Of a DNA stretch of 20,706 nucleotides, positions 13,458 through 20,706 are shown in pieces. A program made the position numbers and the translations under genes. Below the pieces are notes generated by a model. It was not told the origin of the DNA, did not search any database, and saw only the letters and a program-made list of their open reading frames with translations. Source of the DNA: SZUA-181 sp964601765 (lineage in GTDB: Bacteria; Pseudomonadota; Zetaproteobacteria; Mariprofundales; Mariprofundaceae). The DNA lies in NCBI GenBank assembly GCA_964601765.1, contig CAZROR010000028.1, positions 1 through 20,706 of the forward strand, given 5' to 3'. Every line of letters begins with the position of its first letter. The stretch's first letter is position 1.

Positions 13458-14447
13458 ATGCAACCCCCCGAACAAAACGAGCATCAGCAACATGTGGTCA
13501 TCATGGCACCAAACTGGCTTGGGGACGCCATCATGGCGCAGCCAGCCATGGTGGCGCTGTCCCGGCACCTGCAACCGGCCAGCATCACACTGACGGGCCG
13601 GGCCTGGCTGGCTGAACTGCTGCCTTTCATGGGCATAAACGGAGCGGTCTTCCACCCTGACCTGCCCACAGATGCCGACATGGCCATTCTCTTTCCCAAC
13701 AGTTTCCGCGCCGCCTGGCAGGCGTGGCGCACCGGCATCCCTGCACGCGCGGGCTTTGCCGGCCAGTGGCGCAGCCTGCTGCTGACAACCCCTCTGCGAC
13801 CGAATGTGGACATGAAAACGGAGCACCACCGGCATTACTACCTCGACCTTGCCGAGCAGCTCGGTGCCGCCATCAGCGACCCGGAAGTGCGGCTTTCCGC
13901 ACCGGCAGCGGAAGTGTCAGCCGGCAAGAACATCATCATGGCGCACGGGCTCGATGCCGAGCACGCCATCTGTGTTGCCCCGGGTGCCCAGTTCGGCAGT
14001 GCCAAACGCTATCCGGCCGAAGGCTACGCCCGCATCCTTGCCGAGCTAGCCGAGCGCGGCTGGCAGCCGATCCTGGTTGGGACCCACGCGGAACGGGACA
14101 TCTGTGCCGCCTGTGCGCGTGACCTGCACGGCAAGACATATTGGAACGCGGCCGGCGATACCAGCCTGCGCGCAGCCCTGCAGCTTCTCGCCGCCACGCG
14201 CATGCTGTTGTGCAACGACTCCGGTCTGATGCACGTGGCAGCAGGCATGGGGAAGCCGGTTGTGGCCATGTTCGGTGCCACGGACCCCGCGCGCACGGCG
14301 CCATCCGGGCCAAAGGTGCGCTGGCTTTACCATCCGGCATCATGCAGTCCGTGCCTGCAGCGTGAATGCTCCACGCCCGGCCAACCCTGCATGGCCAATA
14401 TTTCGCCGGAGGCCGTCATCGCCGCCTGCACGGAGGCACTGCATTGA
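13458..14447 (+). CDS. waaF: ADP-heptose:LPS heptosyltransferase II
   Basis: A GT9 enzyme adding the second L-glycero-D-manno-heptose to the LPS inner core in the cytoplasm. The 329-residue protein shows APNWLGDAIMAQPA (17-30, with the catalytic-position Asp23), VAPGAQFGSAKRYP (173-186), NDSGLMHVAA (253-262) and TDPARTAP (275-282), all in the order expected of WaaF. The C-terminal cysteine set (Cys296, 299, 304, 311) is also found in many members. The ATG at 13458 gives an N-terminal extension of about 12 residues relative to typical WaaF; GTG 13494 or ATG 13503 are possible but poorly supported. It follows the methyltransferase by 13 bp and overlaps waaC. Confidence 0.9.
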   Translation: MQPPEQNEHQQHVVIMAPNWLGDAIMAQPAMVALSRHLQPASITLTGRAWLAELLPFMGINGAVFHPDLPTDADMAILFPNSFRAAWQAWRTGIPARAGFAGQWRSLLLTTPLRPNVDMKTEHHRHYYLDLAEQLGAAISDPEVRLSAPAAEVSAGKNIIMAHGLDAEHAICVAPGAQFGSAKRYPAEGYARILAELAERGWQPILVGTHAERDICAACARDLHGKTYWNAAGDTSLRAALQLLAATRMLLCNDSGLMHVAAGMGKPVVAMFGATDPARTAPSGPKVRWLYHPASCSPCLQRECSTPGQPCMANISPEAVIAACTEALH

Positions 14448-15469
14448 AATGTCTCGTGGTCAAGCTCGGGGCCTTTGGCGACATCATCCATTGCCTGCCG
14501 GCACTGGACGACCTGCTGCAGCGCGCCGAGGTTGACGAGCTTCACTGGCTTGTCGATGCGCGTTACGCCTTCGTCACGGACGTATTCCCGCAGCAGGTGC
14601 ACGTACATCGCATCGACCTGAAAGGCCCACGTCCCTGGCACAGCACCTGGCGCACCATACGCCACCTGTGCCGGCTGCGGTTCGATGCCGTCATCGACCT
14701 TCAGGGGCTGATCAAGTCCGGGCTCCTTGCCCGTGCCGTGCATGCCAACACCTATGGCTTCGACCGGCACTTTTCCCCGGAGCAGGGCAACCACTGGCTG
14801 GTCCAGCCCGTCAGCTTTCATGCCGGTGAACGTCATGTCGTGCAACAGTACCGCAGAATCGCAGCCGGCCCCTTTGCCATCGATGCCACACACCGACCCG
14901 ATGCCCCCCTGCCGTATGTCCCGCCAAGGGTTGAGCCAGCCCCTGCCATGCATACCGCATTTGCACGGGAGAAGAAAATGATCCCCCTGGACGATCATCC
15001 CTTTGTGGTGCTGCACCTGGGTGGCGGCTGGGAAACCAAGCAGCTGCCACAGGGGAAATGGCAGGCCCTGATCAAAGGTGTCCTCGAGCATGGCTGCCTG
15101 CCGTTGCTGTCCTGGGGAAGCGCGCGTGAAAGGCATCTGGCTCAGGTACTGGCGAATGGCAGCGGTGCCATCGCCTTGCCCCGGCGGCTGCCCATGCCGG
15201 CGCTGTGCGGCATGCTCGCACAGGCCCGCGCTGTCATCGGAACGGACACCGGCGTCATTCACCTGGCAGCGGCGCTCGGCACGCCGACAGCGACATTCTG
15301 GGGGCCATCCGCCTCATGGCGTTCCGGGCCCTTGCACAATAGCCATGTGCATGCAGAGTCCGCCCCCGCATGCGGACCATGCTTTAAGCGAACGTGCAAT
15401 CATTTCACCTGCATGGATGACGTCCGCATCAAAGAACTGCTGGAGGTATTGTGTGACAGCCGACGCTGA
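14444..15469 (+). CDS. waaC: ADP-heptose:LPS heptosyltransferase I
   Basis: A GT9 enzyme that adds the first heptose to Kdo2-lipid A. The start is taken as TTG 14444, overlapping the waaF stop as TTGA, because a perfect GGAGG (14432-14436) sits 7 bases upstream and the protein then begins exactly at the first strand (KCLVVKLGAFGDIIHCLPAL, with Asp13). An upstream ATG at 14366 would add 26 non-conserved residues that shadow waaF. Other motifs: LHLGGGWETKQLP (190-202) and TDTGVIHLAAALGTP (267-281). The 341-residue length is normal. A C-terminal CxxC-x4-C-x4-C set parallels that of WaaF. Assignment to heptosyltransferase I rather than another GT9 rests on motif style and pairing with waaF. Confidence 0.85.
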   Translation: MKCLVVKLGAFGDIIHCLPALDDLLQRAEVDELHWLVDARYAFVTDVFPQQVHVHRIDLKGPRPWHSTWRTIRHLCRLRFDAVIDLQGLIKSGLLARAVHANTYGFDRHFSPEQGNHWLVQPVSFHAGERHVVQQYRRIAAGPFAIDATHRPDAPLPYVPPRVEPAPAMHTAFAREKKMIPLDDHPFVVLHLGGGWETKQLPQGKWQALIKGVLEHGCLPLLSWGSARERHLAQVLANGSGAIALPRRLPMPALCGMLAQARAVIGTDTGVIHLAAALGTPTATFWGPSASWRSGPLHNSHVHAESAPACGPCFKRTCNHFTCMDDVRIKELLEVLCDSRR

Positions 15470-16031
15470 AGCCCGTGGCCTGGCCGCCGGATGGCGCAGG
15501 GTTGTGATCGGGCACCGCATCACGTTAAGCCTTGTCTTTGCCCTCATCGCACTGGCATTCATCCGCCCGAGCCGCGCCAGCATACTCTACGGTCTGCCGC
15601 TGATCGTGCTGGGAGAGTCGCTGCGCATCTGGGCCTCCGGCCACATCCACAAAATGCGTGAGGTCACACGCACGGGGCCCTACGCCCTGTGTCGGCATCC
15701 GCTATATGTCGGGCACTTTCTGATCACGGCAGGCTTTCTGATCGCAGGCAATCAGCCGCTTGTGGCCGTGTTCGGCCTGCTTGTTTTCTGGCTGATTTTT
15801 CAGCCAACCATGGCACACGAGGAAGGCGATCTGCAAAAGGCCTTCGGCCCGGAATACAGCCGCTATATGCAGGAGGTGCCGCGCTTTTTCCCGCGCTGGC
15901 ACGCCGATGTGACGAAAGGCGGCCACGACTGGGCGCAGGTGCGCCGGCACCGTGAATGGAACAATATCCTGGGGCTGGCAGCGGGCATCGCCGCTATGGC
16001 CGCCCTGGGGCTCTGGCACGGCACATGGTAA
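15453..16031 (+). CDS. Membrane methyltransferase, ICMT/PEMT-like
   Basis: A 192-residue integral membrane protein with about four or five hydrophobic segments (around 24-37, 44-60, 88-118 as a hairpin, and 171-189). It carries the signature of the isoprenylcysteine carboxyl methyltransferase / phospholipid methyltransferase group: RTGPYALCRHPLYVGHF (73-89), then AHEEGDL (121-127) and FGPEYSRYMQEVPRFFP. Such enzymes methylate lipid-linked or hydrophobic substrates using SAM. The GTG at 15453 is chosen from GGAGG 6 bases upstream; it overlaps waaC by 17 bp. In this operon a lipid A, core or carrier-lipid substrate is likely, but is not shown by the sequence. Confidence 0.82.
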   Translation: MTADAEARGLAAGWRRVVIGHRITLSLVFALIALAFIRPSRASILYGLPLIVLGESLRIWASGHIHKMREVTRTGPYALCRHPLYVGHFLITAGFLIAGNQPLVAVFGLLVFWLIFQPTMAHEEGDLQKAFGPEYSRYMQEVPRFFPRWHADVTKGGHDWAQVRRHREWNNILGLAAGIAAMAALGLWHGTW

Positions 16032-16783
16032 AGACCTCCAGGCTGACGCTATTGCTGGCGCTTGCCTGGCCCATGGCGGCAATGGCGGCGGCTGACTGCA
16101 TGCCGCATATCGGCGAGCGCATGGAGTTTGCGGTCGGCTGGGAATTCATCAATGCCGGCACGGCCGTGATGCAGGTGAGTTCCCCGCAGGAAAACGCCTA
16201 CCGTATCCGCACGTTTGCGCGCAGCAATGCCTTTTTTGACCTGTTCAAGAAGGTGCGGGACGAAATTATCGCCGAAGGCGTCTGCAACAACGGACACATG
16301 CAAAGCACGCTGTTTGAGCTCAGGCAGCATGAGGTGAAATACAGGGCCAACAAAAAAACGGAATTCGTCTGGCCGAAAGGCAAGGTGCGCTACACACAGA
16401 ACAACCGCACGGATATCTACGACGTGGAGCATGGCGAGCTGGATGTCATGGATGCGTTTTTTGCCGTCCGTTCCATGCCGTTGGAAAAGGGCAGGGTATT
16501 GAAAATTCCTGTGTTTGATTCGCGCAAGAACTACGAGATAGAGGTGCGCGTCCTCAAAAAAGAAATGCTCAAGGCGCCATGGCACGAATTCGTGGAGTGC
16601 CTTGTCATCGAACCAAAGCTGAAAACAGCCGGCATCTTTTCCAGCAAGGGAAAGATGAAGGTATGGCTGACAAATGACGCGCGCCGGATTCCGCTGAAAA
16701 TGGTGGCCAAGATCCGTTTCGGCCACATCATCGCCCGCCTCACCGGCTACAGCCGCGCCGCGATATCCACCGCAGGGAAATGA
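16025..16783 (+). CDS. DUF3108 periplasmic protein
   Basis: A 252-residue protein with a clear signal peptide (MVKTSRLTLLLALAWPMAAM, cleavage near AMA) and no lipobox. The mature part is beta-rich and matches the DUF3108 type: an opening GERMEFAVGWEFINAGTAVM, RTFARSNAFFDLFKKVRD, then DVMDAFFAVRSM and GKMKVWLTNDARRIPLKM. DUF3108 proteins are predicted periplasmic beta proteins of unclear role that often sit near envelope genes. The ATG overlaps the preceding stop by 7 bp. Its place inside an LPS operon suggests a role in envelope assembly or transport of a lipid, which is inference. Confidence 0.85.
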   Translation: MVKTSRLTLLLALAWPMAAMAAADCMPHIGERMEFAVGWEFINAGTAVMQVSSPQENAYRIRTFARSNAFFDLFKKVRDEIIAEGVCNNGHMQSTLFELRQHEVKYRANKKTEFVWPKGKVRYTQNNRTDIYDVEHGELDVMDAFFAVRSMPLEKGRVLKIPVFDSRKNYEIEVRVLKKEMLKAPWHEFVECLVIEPKLKTAGIFSSKGKMKVWLTNDARRIPLKMVAKIRFGHIIARLTGYSRAAISTAGK

Positions 16784-16848
16784 TTCGTCATACGCAACTG
16801 TCGTCTCCTGACCATTTGCCCGCATCGGCAGCACAGGGGCAATAGGCC

Positions 16849-17661
16849 ATGGCGGTAAACGGCCGCATTGCTGTTCTCGTCTCCACCTACAACAGGCCGG
16901 CATACCTGCGCCTCGTGCTGGACGGATACCGACGGCAAACCGACAGCAACATTACCCTGTACGTCGCAGATGACGGCTCGGGCGAGGAAACCCGCCGTCT
17001 CATTGACGCATTCACACGCGATGCTCCTTTTCCGGTTCGGCATATCTGGCATGAAGACCGGGGCTTTCGCAAATGCCGTATCCACAACCGGTCGCTGCTG
17101 GAGGTACGGGAAGCATACGTCATCCTCACGGATGGCGACTGTGTGCCCCTGCCGGGGCTCGTCGCGACCCACCGCAGACATGCCGAGCGCGGCTGCCTGC
17201 TGAGCGGTGGCCGCATCCTGCTTTCAAAGGCATGGACAGAGCGGCTGTGTCAGTCAGATGCACCTGATATCCCCGTCTCAATGGCTGGCTGGCTCGGCCT
17301 GAGGATCAGCGGAAAAATCAACCGGCTGCTGCCGCTCCTGCTGCCCGTCCATGCAGGGCAGCCCACCACCCGGCTGAAAGGCATCCGGGGTTGCCATCTC
17401 TCCTGCTGGCGTGATGATATCGTGCACGTGAATGGGTTTGACGAGCACTTTGAAGGCTGGGGCCGCGAGGATTCGGACCTGGTAGCGCGCCTGCTGCACA
17501 CCGGCTGTCGCCGGCGAAACCTGCGGGGGGTCCCGGTTCTTCATCTCTGGCACGAGGCGGAGTCCCGTCACCGCCTGGACATCAACGACGACATGCTGAG
17601 GCAGTGCCTGGAATCAGGGCGGAAACGAGCCCTGAAGGGCATCGACGACATCCGTGGCTGA
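16849..17661 (+). CDS. GT2 glycosyltransferase with galactosyltransferase-like C-terminal motif
   Basis: A 270-residue cytoplasmic GT-A enzyme. The nucleotide-sugar site includes VSTYNRP (11-17), ADDGSGEET (40-48) and the metal-binding DGD (95-97). The second-half motif GFDEHFEGWGREDSD (196-210) resembles the Glyco_transf_7C block of chondroitin-synthase-type enzymes. It probably adds a hexose or hexosamine to the core; the donor and linkage are not predictable. The ATG follows a 65-bp gap after the DUF3108 gene, the widest in this operon. In that gap TTGCCC (16816-16821) could pair with GGGCAA (16837-16842), partly covering an AGGGGC ribosome site. The end overlaps the next gene by 8 bp. Confidence 0.85.
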   Translation: MAVNGRIAVLVSTYNRPAYLRLVLDGYRRQTDSNITLYVADDGSGEETRRLIDAFTRDAPFPVRHIWHEDRGFRKCRIHNRSLLEVREAYVILTDGDCVPLPGLVATHRRHAERGCLLSGGRILLSKAWTERLCQSDAPDIPVSMAGWLGLRISGKINRLLPLLLPVHAGQPTTRLKGIRGCHLSCWRDDIVHVNGFDEHFEGWGREDSDLVARLLHTGCRRRNLRGVPVLHLWHEAESRHRLDINDDMLRQCLESGRKRALKGIDDIRG

Positions 17662-18433
17662 ACTCTCGGTCTACATCCTTGCATTCAACGAAGCGGGCAA
17701 AATCCGGGATGCCATTGCCAGCGTGGCATGGGCAGATGACATCATCGTCGTGGATTCCGGCAGCACGGACAACACGGCGGAAATCGCCAGCGCCATGGGC
17801 GCACGGATCGTGCAGGTGCCGTTCGAAGGCTTTGGCCGGCTGCGCAACCAGGCTATTGCAGCCTGCACGCATGCGTGGATATTCAGCCTTGATGCCGATG
17901 AGCGCTGCACACCGGCCGCCCACACCGAGATCGAATCCATCATTTCCGATCCCGGGGCCGCGGATGCCTACTATGTACCCCGTCGCAACTTTTTTCTTGG
18001 CCGCTGGATCAGGCATGGCGGCTGGTATCCGGACTATCGCCAGCCCCAGTTGTTCCGCCGCGGCGCCCTGGAATTCCGTGACGAGGACGAAGTCCACGAA
18101 GGCTTTACCGTGCATGGGCGCGTCGGCTACATGCAGCATGCCATCGTGCAGATTCCATACAGGGATCTCGCCCAGCTCATCGACAAGATGCAGCGCTACT
18201 CCTCGCTCGGGGCCGACAAGCTGGCGCGCAGGGGTGTGCGGGCAGGCCTCGCCTCCGCCTTTCTGCACGGGCTCGGCGCCTTTGTCCGCATCTATGTGCT
18301 CAAGCGCGGCTTCCTCGATGGCTGGGCCGGATTTGTCATCGCCCTCGGCAACTTTGAGGGTACTTTTTACCGTTATGCGAAACTGGCCGAACGGCAGCAG
18401 CAACTGAATACCCCTCCCCCACCGGCGGAGTGA
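17654..18433 (+). CDS. GT2 glycosyltransferase, WaaE/KdtX-like
   Basis: A 259-residue enzyme of the WaaE/KdtX-like branch of GT2, which in enterobacteria adds glucose to heptose I of the inner core. Visible motifs: YILAFNEAGKIRDAI near the start, IVVDSGSTDNT (31-41), the DXD motif DAD (80-82) in FSLDADER, RWIRHGGWYPDYRQPQLFRR (about 116-135) and DEVHEGF, all typical of that branch. A C-terminal hydrophobic region (about 197-235) may associate with the membrane. The start is GTG 17654, overlapping the preceding gene; the ribosome site is weak, implying coupling. A glucosyltransferase role is plausible, not proven. Confidence 0.83.
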   Translation: MAELSVYILAFNEAGKIRDAIASVAWADDIIVVDSGSTDNTAEIASAMGARIVQVPFEGFGRLRNQAIAACTHAWIFSLDADERCTPAAHTEIESIISDPGAADAYYVPRRNFFLGRWIRHGGWYPDYRQPQLFRRGALEFRDEDEVHEGFTVHGRVGYMQHAIVQIPYRDLAQLIDKMQRYSSLGADKLARRGVRAGLASAFLHGLGAFVRIYVLKRGFLDGWAGFVIALGNFEGTFYRYAKLAERQQQLNTPPPPAE

Positions 18434-18435
18434 GC

Positions 18436-19512
18436 ATGCCGTTCAGCATCCTGCATATCGTGCGCCGCTATGGCCCGGTCGGCGGCATGGAGCGCTACGT
18501 ATGGGAGGTGACACAGGTGCTGGCCCTGGCCGGTCATGATATCCAGATATTGTGCGCGGCATGCAGCGCGACGCCGCCGGCAAATATCCGGGTGCACGAA
18601 CTCGGGATGGGCGTTTCCAGGCCGCGCTGGCTCGGCCATGTGGCCTTTTCCAGGCGTGCGCATGCCTGGCTGCGTGCGCACTCCACACCGGACATGCTCA
18701 TTCACAGCCATGAACGCTGCAGTGATCACCATGTCACCACCTTTCATTCCCCGCCATTTGCACGCGTTCGGCAGCAGCCCTGGTGGAAGCGCATGTCACC
18801 ACGCGCGCAGGCAAACCTGTGGCTGGAGCACCGCGAGGTATGCGGCCCGCAGGTCAGGGCCGTCGTGCCCAATTCCCCCATGACGGGGGAACTCCTCAGG
18901 CAGCACTACCCCTGCATCGGGGAAAGGATGACTACACCTGTTCCGCCCGGTGTAACCGTGACGGGGAAAAGGCCGGCCGGGTCACCACCCGCCGATGGCG
19001 GCGTTGTGGGCTTCGTCGGCCGCGAGTGGAAACGAAAGGGTCTGGACATCGCTGTCGCCATTGTCGCGGCACTGCGCGAAAAGCGCCCCGGTCTGGAGTT
19101 TCTCGTTGCCGGTCCGGCACCAACAGAGATCCGACACCTGTTCGCCGGGTGGTCTGGTGGCTTCCGGCTGCTGGGTCCAACCGACAGCATGGGGTTGTAC
19201 CCCCGGCTTGACCTGTTGTTGCACCCTGCCCGGCAGGAGCCCTACGGCATGGTCATCGCCGAGGCAATGGCCGCACGCGTGCCTGTCGTCATTTCAGATC
19301 GCTGCGGCATTGCCCCCGAGGTCAGCGACAGGCATGGCACCGTCATGGATACCGATGCGGACCGAAGCGACTGGATGCATGCCTGTGAGCAATGGCTGCA
19401 AGCACCCGACGTCCCAGGATACACCCGTAGCTGGCAACAGGTGGCCGGCGAATACGAGCAGATTTATTCCGGTATCAGCTCTTCCCCAGGCGGTGAGACA
19501 GCCAGTGGTTAA
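18436..19512 (+). CDS. GT4 glycosyltransferase (WaaG-like)
   Basis: A 358-residue GT-B enzyme. The N-terminal half starts HIVRRYGPVGGMERYVWEV, the usual GT4 glycine-rich acceptor loop. The C-terminal half has VGFVGREWKRKGLDIAV and the donor-site EX7E motif EPYGMVIAE. These resemble core glucosyltransferase WaaG and related LPS hexosyltransferases. The ATG at 18436 has GGAG 5 bases upstream; a GTG at 18430, overlapping the previous stop as GTGA, is the alternative and adds two residues. It is the last gene of the LPS operon. Its 3' end overlaps the opposing permease gene by 38 bp, with no terminator visible in between. Confidence 0.86.
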   Translation: MPFSILHIVRRYGPVGGMERYVWEVTQVLALAGHDIQILCAACSATPPANIRVHELGMGVSRPRWLGHVAFSRRAHAWLRAHSTPDMLIHSHERCSDHHVTTFHSPPFARVRQQPWWKRMSPRAQANLWLEHREVCGPQVRAVVPNSPMTGELLRQHYPCIGERMTTPVPPGVTVTGKRPAGSPPADGGVVGFVGREWKRKGLDIAVAIVAALREKRPGLEFLVAGPAPTEIRHLFAGWSGGFRLLGPTDSMGLYPRLDLLLHPARQEPYGMVIAEAMAARVPVVISDRCGIAPEVSDRHGTVMDTDADRSDWMHACEQWLQAPDVPGYTRSWQQVAGEYEQIYSGISSSPGGETASG

Positions 19513-20632
19513 CCCGCTGGTGGATGAGATAAACGGCTTCTCCGCTTTGTGCCAGCAGTGACGGCAGCCGGTCCTGAACCGAGCGGTAAAACAGAAACCC
19601 ACCCAGCGCCAGCCAGGCAAGCTGATTCATCCACATTGTCCACCAGGGCAGCACCCCCTTCGCAACCTGCTGGTGCAGGATGATCTGGAGGTTGTATACG
19701 GCCAAAATCAGGCACAATCCCAGCAGGTAGGCACCGATACGGCCGGCACGCTTCGGCATGATAGACAGTGGCAAAACAAACAGAAGAAAAACGAATACGG
19801 TACCGGGCAACACCCAACGTCGGTGCCATTCTGCCGTGGCTTCCGGCGAATCATGCTGCCGGCGCATCTTTGACAGCTTCAGAATATCCATCTCAAAAGC
19901 ACTGTTCCGACGCTCCGGCACTTTCAGCAGACCCAGATCACCCACGTCGATAATGACCGTATATTGGTCAAAGGACAATGAGCGCAACTGCGCCCCACCC
20001 CCTTCCAGCCTGGTACCGTGATGCAGGGTGAAATGCAGTTGCCGGCCTGCCCGCCTGATTTCAGCGGTTTCAGCCAGATAGATCACCGGCCCACCTGGCC
20101 GGTTATCCTCAAGCATGAAGCCATGCAGACGACCCTTCCTGTCCTCGCCCTCGACATAGAGCGTGAAATTATCCATGTCCGTGTTGAAGCGCTGGGCATC
20201 GAAGCTCAGACTGGCCTTGGAGGTCATCACCGCATCCAGCAACTCCTGGAACCTGTGCAGGCCGCTCGGCATCCAGAACATCGTCATGCCGTTGAGCAGC
20301 AGCCAGCAGCACAACGTCAACAGGGCCAGCGAGCGAAAGGCCCGTACATAGGAAATGCCTGCTGCCCGCAGGGCATCCAGCTCGCCCTCCTGGCTTAAGC
20401 GAACAACGACATGCTGCATGCCAAAGAACAACGCGATGGGCAACGTCAGTACCAGAAGATAAGGCAGCACGCTGATCAGCATGATGCCCATCACATGCCA
20501 GTCCACACCGCGTTCCACAACCAGTTCAAGAATCTTAAGCGCACGGCTGATCAGCATGACGCCGGTAACAAGCAGCAGGCTGCCCAGAAATGGTGGCAGG
20601 CAAAGCCGCAGCACATAGAAATCCAGAATCAC
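19475..20632 (-). CDS. LptF/LptG-family LPS export permease
   Basis: An inner-membrane subunit of the LptB2FG ABC transporter, which extracts LPS and passes it to LptC/LptA. The N-terminal membrane block (TM segments about 8-32, 48-75, 95-115) contains EGELDALRAAGISYVRAFRS, the cytoplasmic coupling region of LptF/LptG; a beta-jellyroll periplasmic domain follows (about 135-260), then three C-terminal TM segments (from about 285; PGTVFVFLLFVLPLSIMPKR). The start is uncertain: GTG 20632 fits the usual N-terminus (VILDFYVLRLCLPP) but lacks a close ribosome site, and the frame stays open to the window edge (GTG 20704). The predicted length is 385 residues. I cannot separate LptF from LptG by eye; no partner lies downstream. 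Confidence 0.85.
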   Translation of the reverse strand: MILDFYVLRLCLPPFLGSLLLVTGVMLISRALKILELVVERGVDWHVMGIMLISVLPYLLVLTLPIALFFGMQHVVVRLSQEGELDALRAAGISYVRAFRSLALLTLCCWLLLNGMTMFWMPSGLHRFQELLDAVMTSKASLSFDAQRFNTDMDNFTLYVEGEDRKGRLHGFMLEDNRPGGPVIYLAETAEIRRAGRQLHFTLHHGTRLEGGGAQLRSLSFDQYTVIIDVGDLGLLKVPERRNSAFEMDILKLSKMRRQHDSPEATAEWHRRWVLPGTVFVFLLFVLPLSIMPKRAGRIGAYLLGLCLILAVYNLQIILHQQVAKGVLPWWTMWMNQLAWLALGGFLFYRSVQDRLPSLLAQSGEAVYLIHQRVNHWLSHRLGKS

Positions 20633-20706
20633 GGTGCTAGTGTAGCCGCTCCCGTCAGGGATAGTACATACGAAAGAGCCCGGGGCGAATGAAGCAAGGA
20701 GCACAT

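Noticed and set aside
14327..15262. 311-codon - strand frame across waaF/waaC
   Set aside because: Antisense shadow of two clear GT9 genes that carry all family motifs.
16816..16842. TTGCCC/GGGCAA stem masking the ribosome site of the first GT2 gene
   Set aside because: Only 6 bp with a 15-base loop; too weak to call a regulatory element, mentioned only in the gene entry.
1..20706. Mobile element, phage, CRISPR or defence island
   Set aside because: No transposase, integrase, cas, toxin-antitoxin or restriction motifs and no long repeats were seen; the genes are housekeeping and envelope functions in compact operons.

Overview
The window reads as a chromosomal segment of a Gram-negative, LPS-making member of the Pseudomonadota with fairly high GC. 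It encodes lipid A, Kdo and heptose (inner core) enzymes, an LptF/LptG-type LPS exporter subunit, murein recycling (Mpl) and an RND efflux pump. The elongation factor P has a lysine-type PGKG loop and a sequence that looks more alphaproteobacterial than enterobacterial. I cannot fix the class; a deep-branching proteobacterial lineage fits. There are no tRNA, rRNA, transposase, phage or CRISPR features, and genes are tightly packed: the largest gene-free stretch is 9291-9501.

Layout. (1) 1-182: no convincing protein gene, but a well-formed candidate small RNA locus on the + strand. It has a perfect CRP-type palindrome (40-55), a good -10 (78-83) at class II spacing, then two hairpins: the first with a G-free, C-rich loop, the second a stable GAAA-capped hairpin. 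(2) 162-1863 (-): mpl and a small conserved-looking unknown gene. (3) 1890-2561 (+): serine carboxylesterase, and 2562-3359 (-): an unknown acidic protein, meeting stop to stop. (4) 3458-4018 (+): efp. (5) 4032-9290 (+): an efflux operon of TetR repressor, TolC-type outer-membrane factor and RND permease, joined by ATGA/GTGA overlaps, with a TetR-like operator over the predicted transcription start and no periplasmic adaptor gene. (6) 9291-9501: a second structured RNA element built like the first (long stem, G-free pyrimidine loop, then a strong intrinsic terminator). (7) 9502-19512 (+): a compact 12-gene LPS operon: waaA, lpxK, a Trm112-like zinc protein, an LpxL/HtrB acyltransferase, a SAM methyltransferase, waaF, waaC, an ICMT/PEMT-like membrane methyltransferase, a DUF3108 periplasmic protein, two GT2 and one GT4 glycosyltransferase. 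(8) 19475-20632 (-): an LptF/LptG-family permease overlapping the operon tail to tail.

The LPS genes would act in sequence: LpxK and LpxL on lipid A, WaaA adding Kdo, WaaC and WaaF adding heptoses, the GT2/GT4 enzymes extending the core, and the LptF/G protein exporting the product. The most interesting signal is the pair of two-hairpin RNAs with exposed anti-Shine-Dalgarno loops. They look like a family of trans-acting translational repressors; one is probably CRP-controlled, and the other sits between the efflux and LPS operons.
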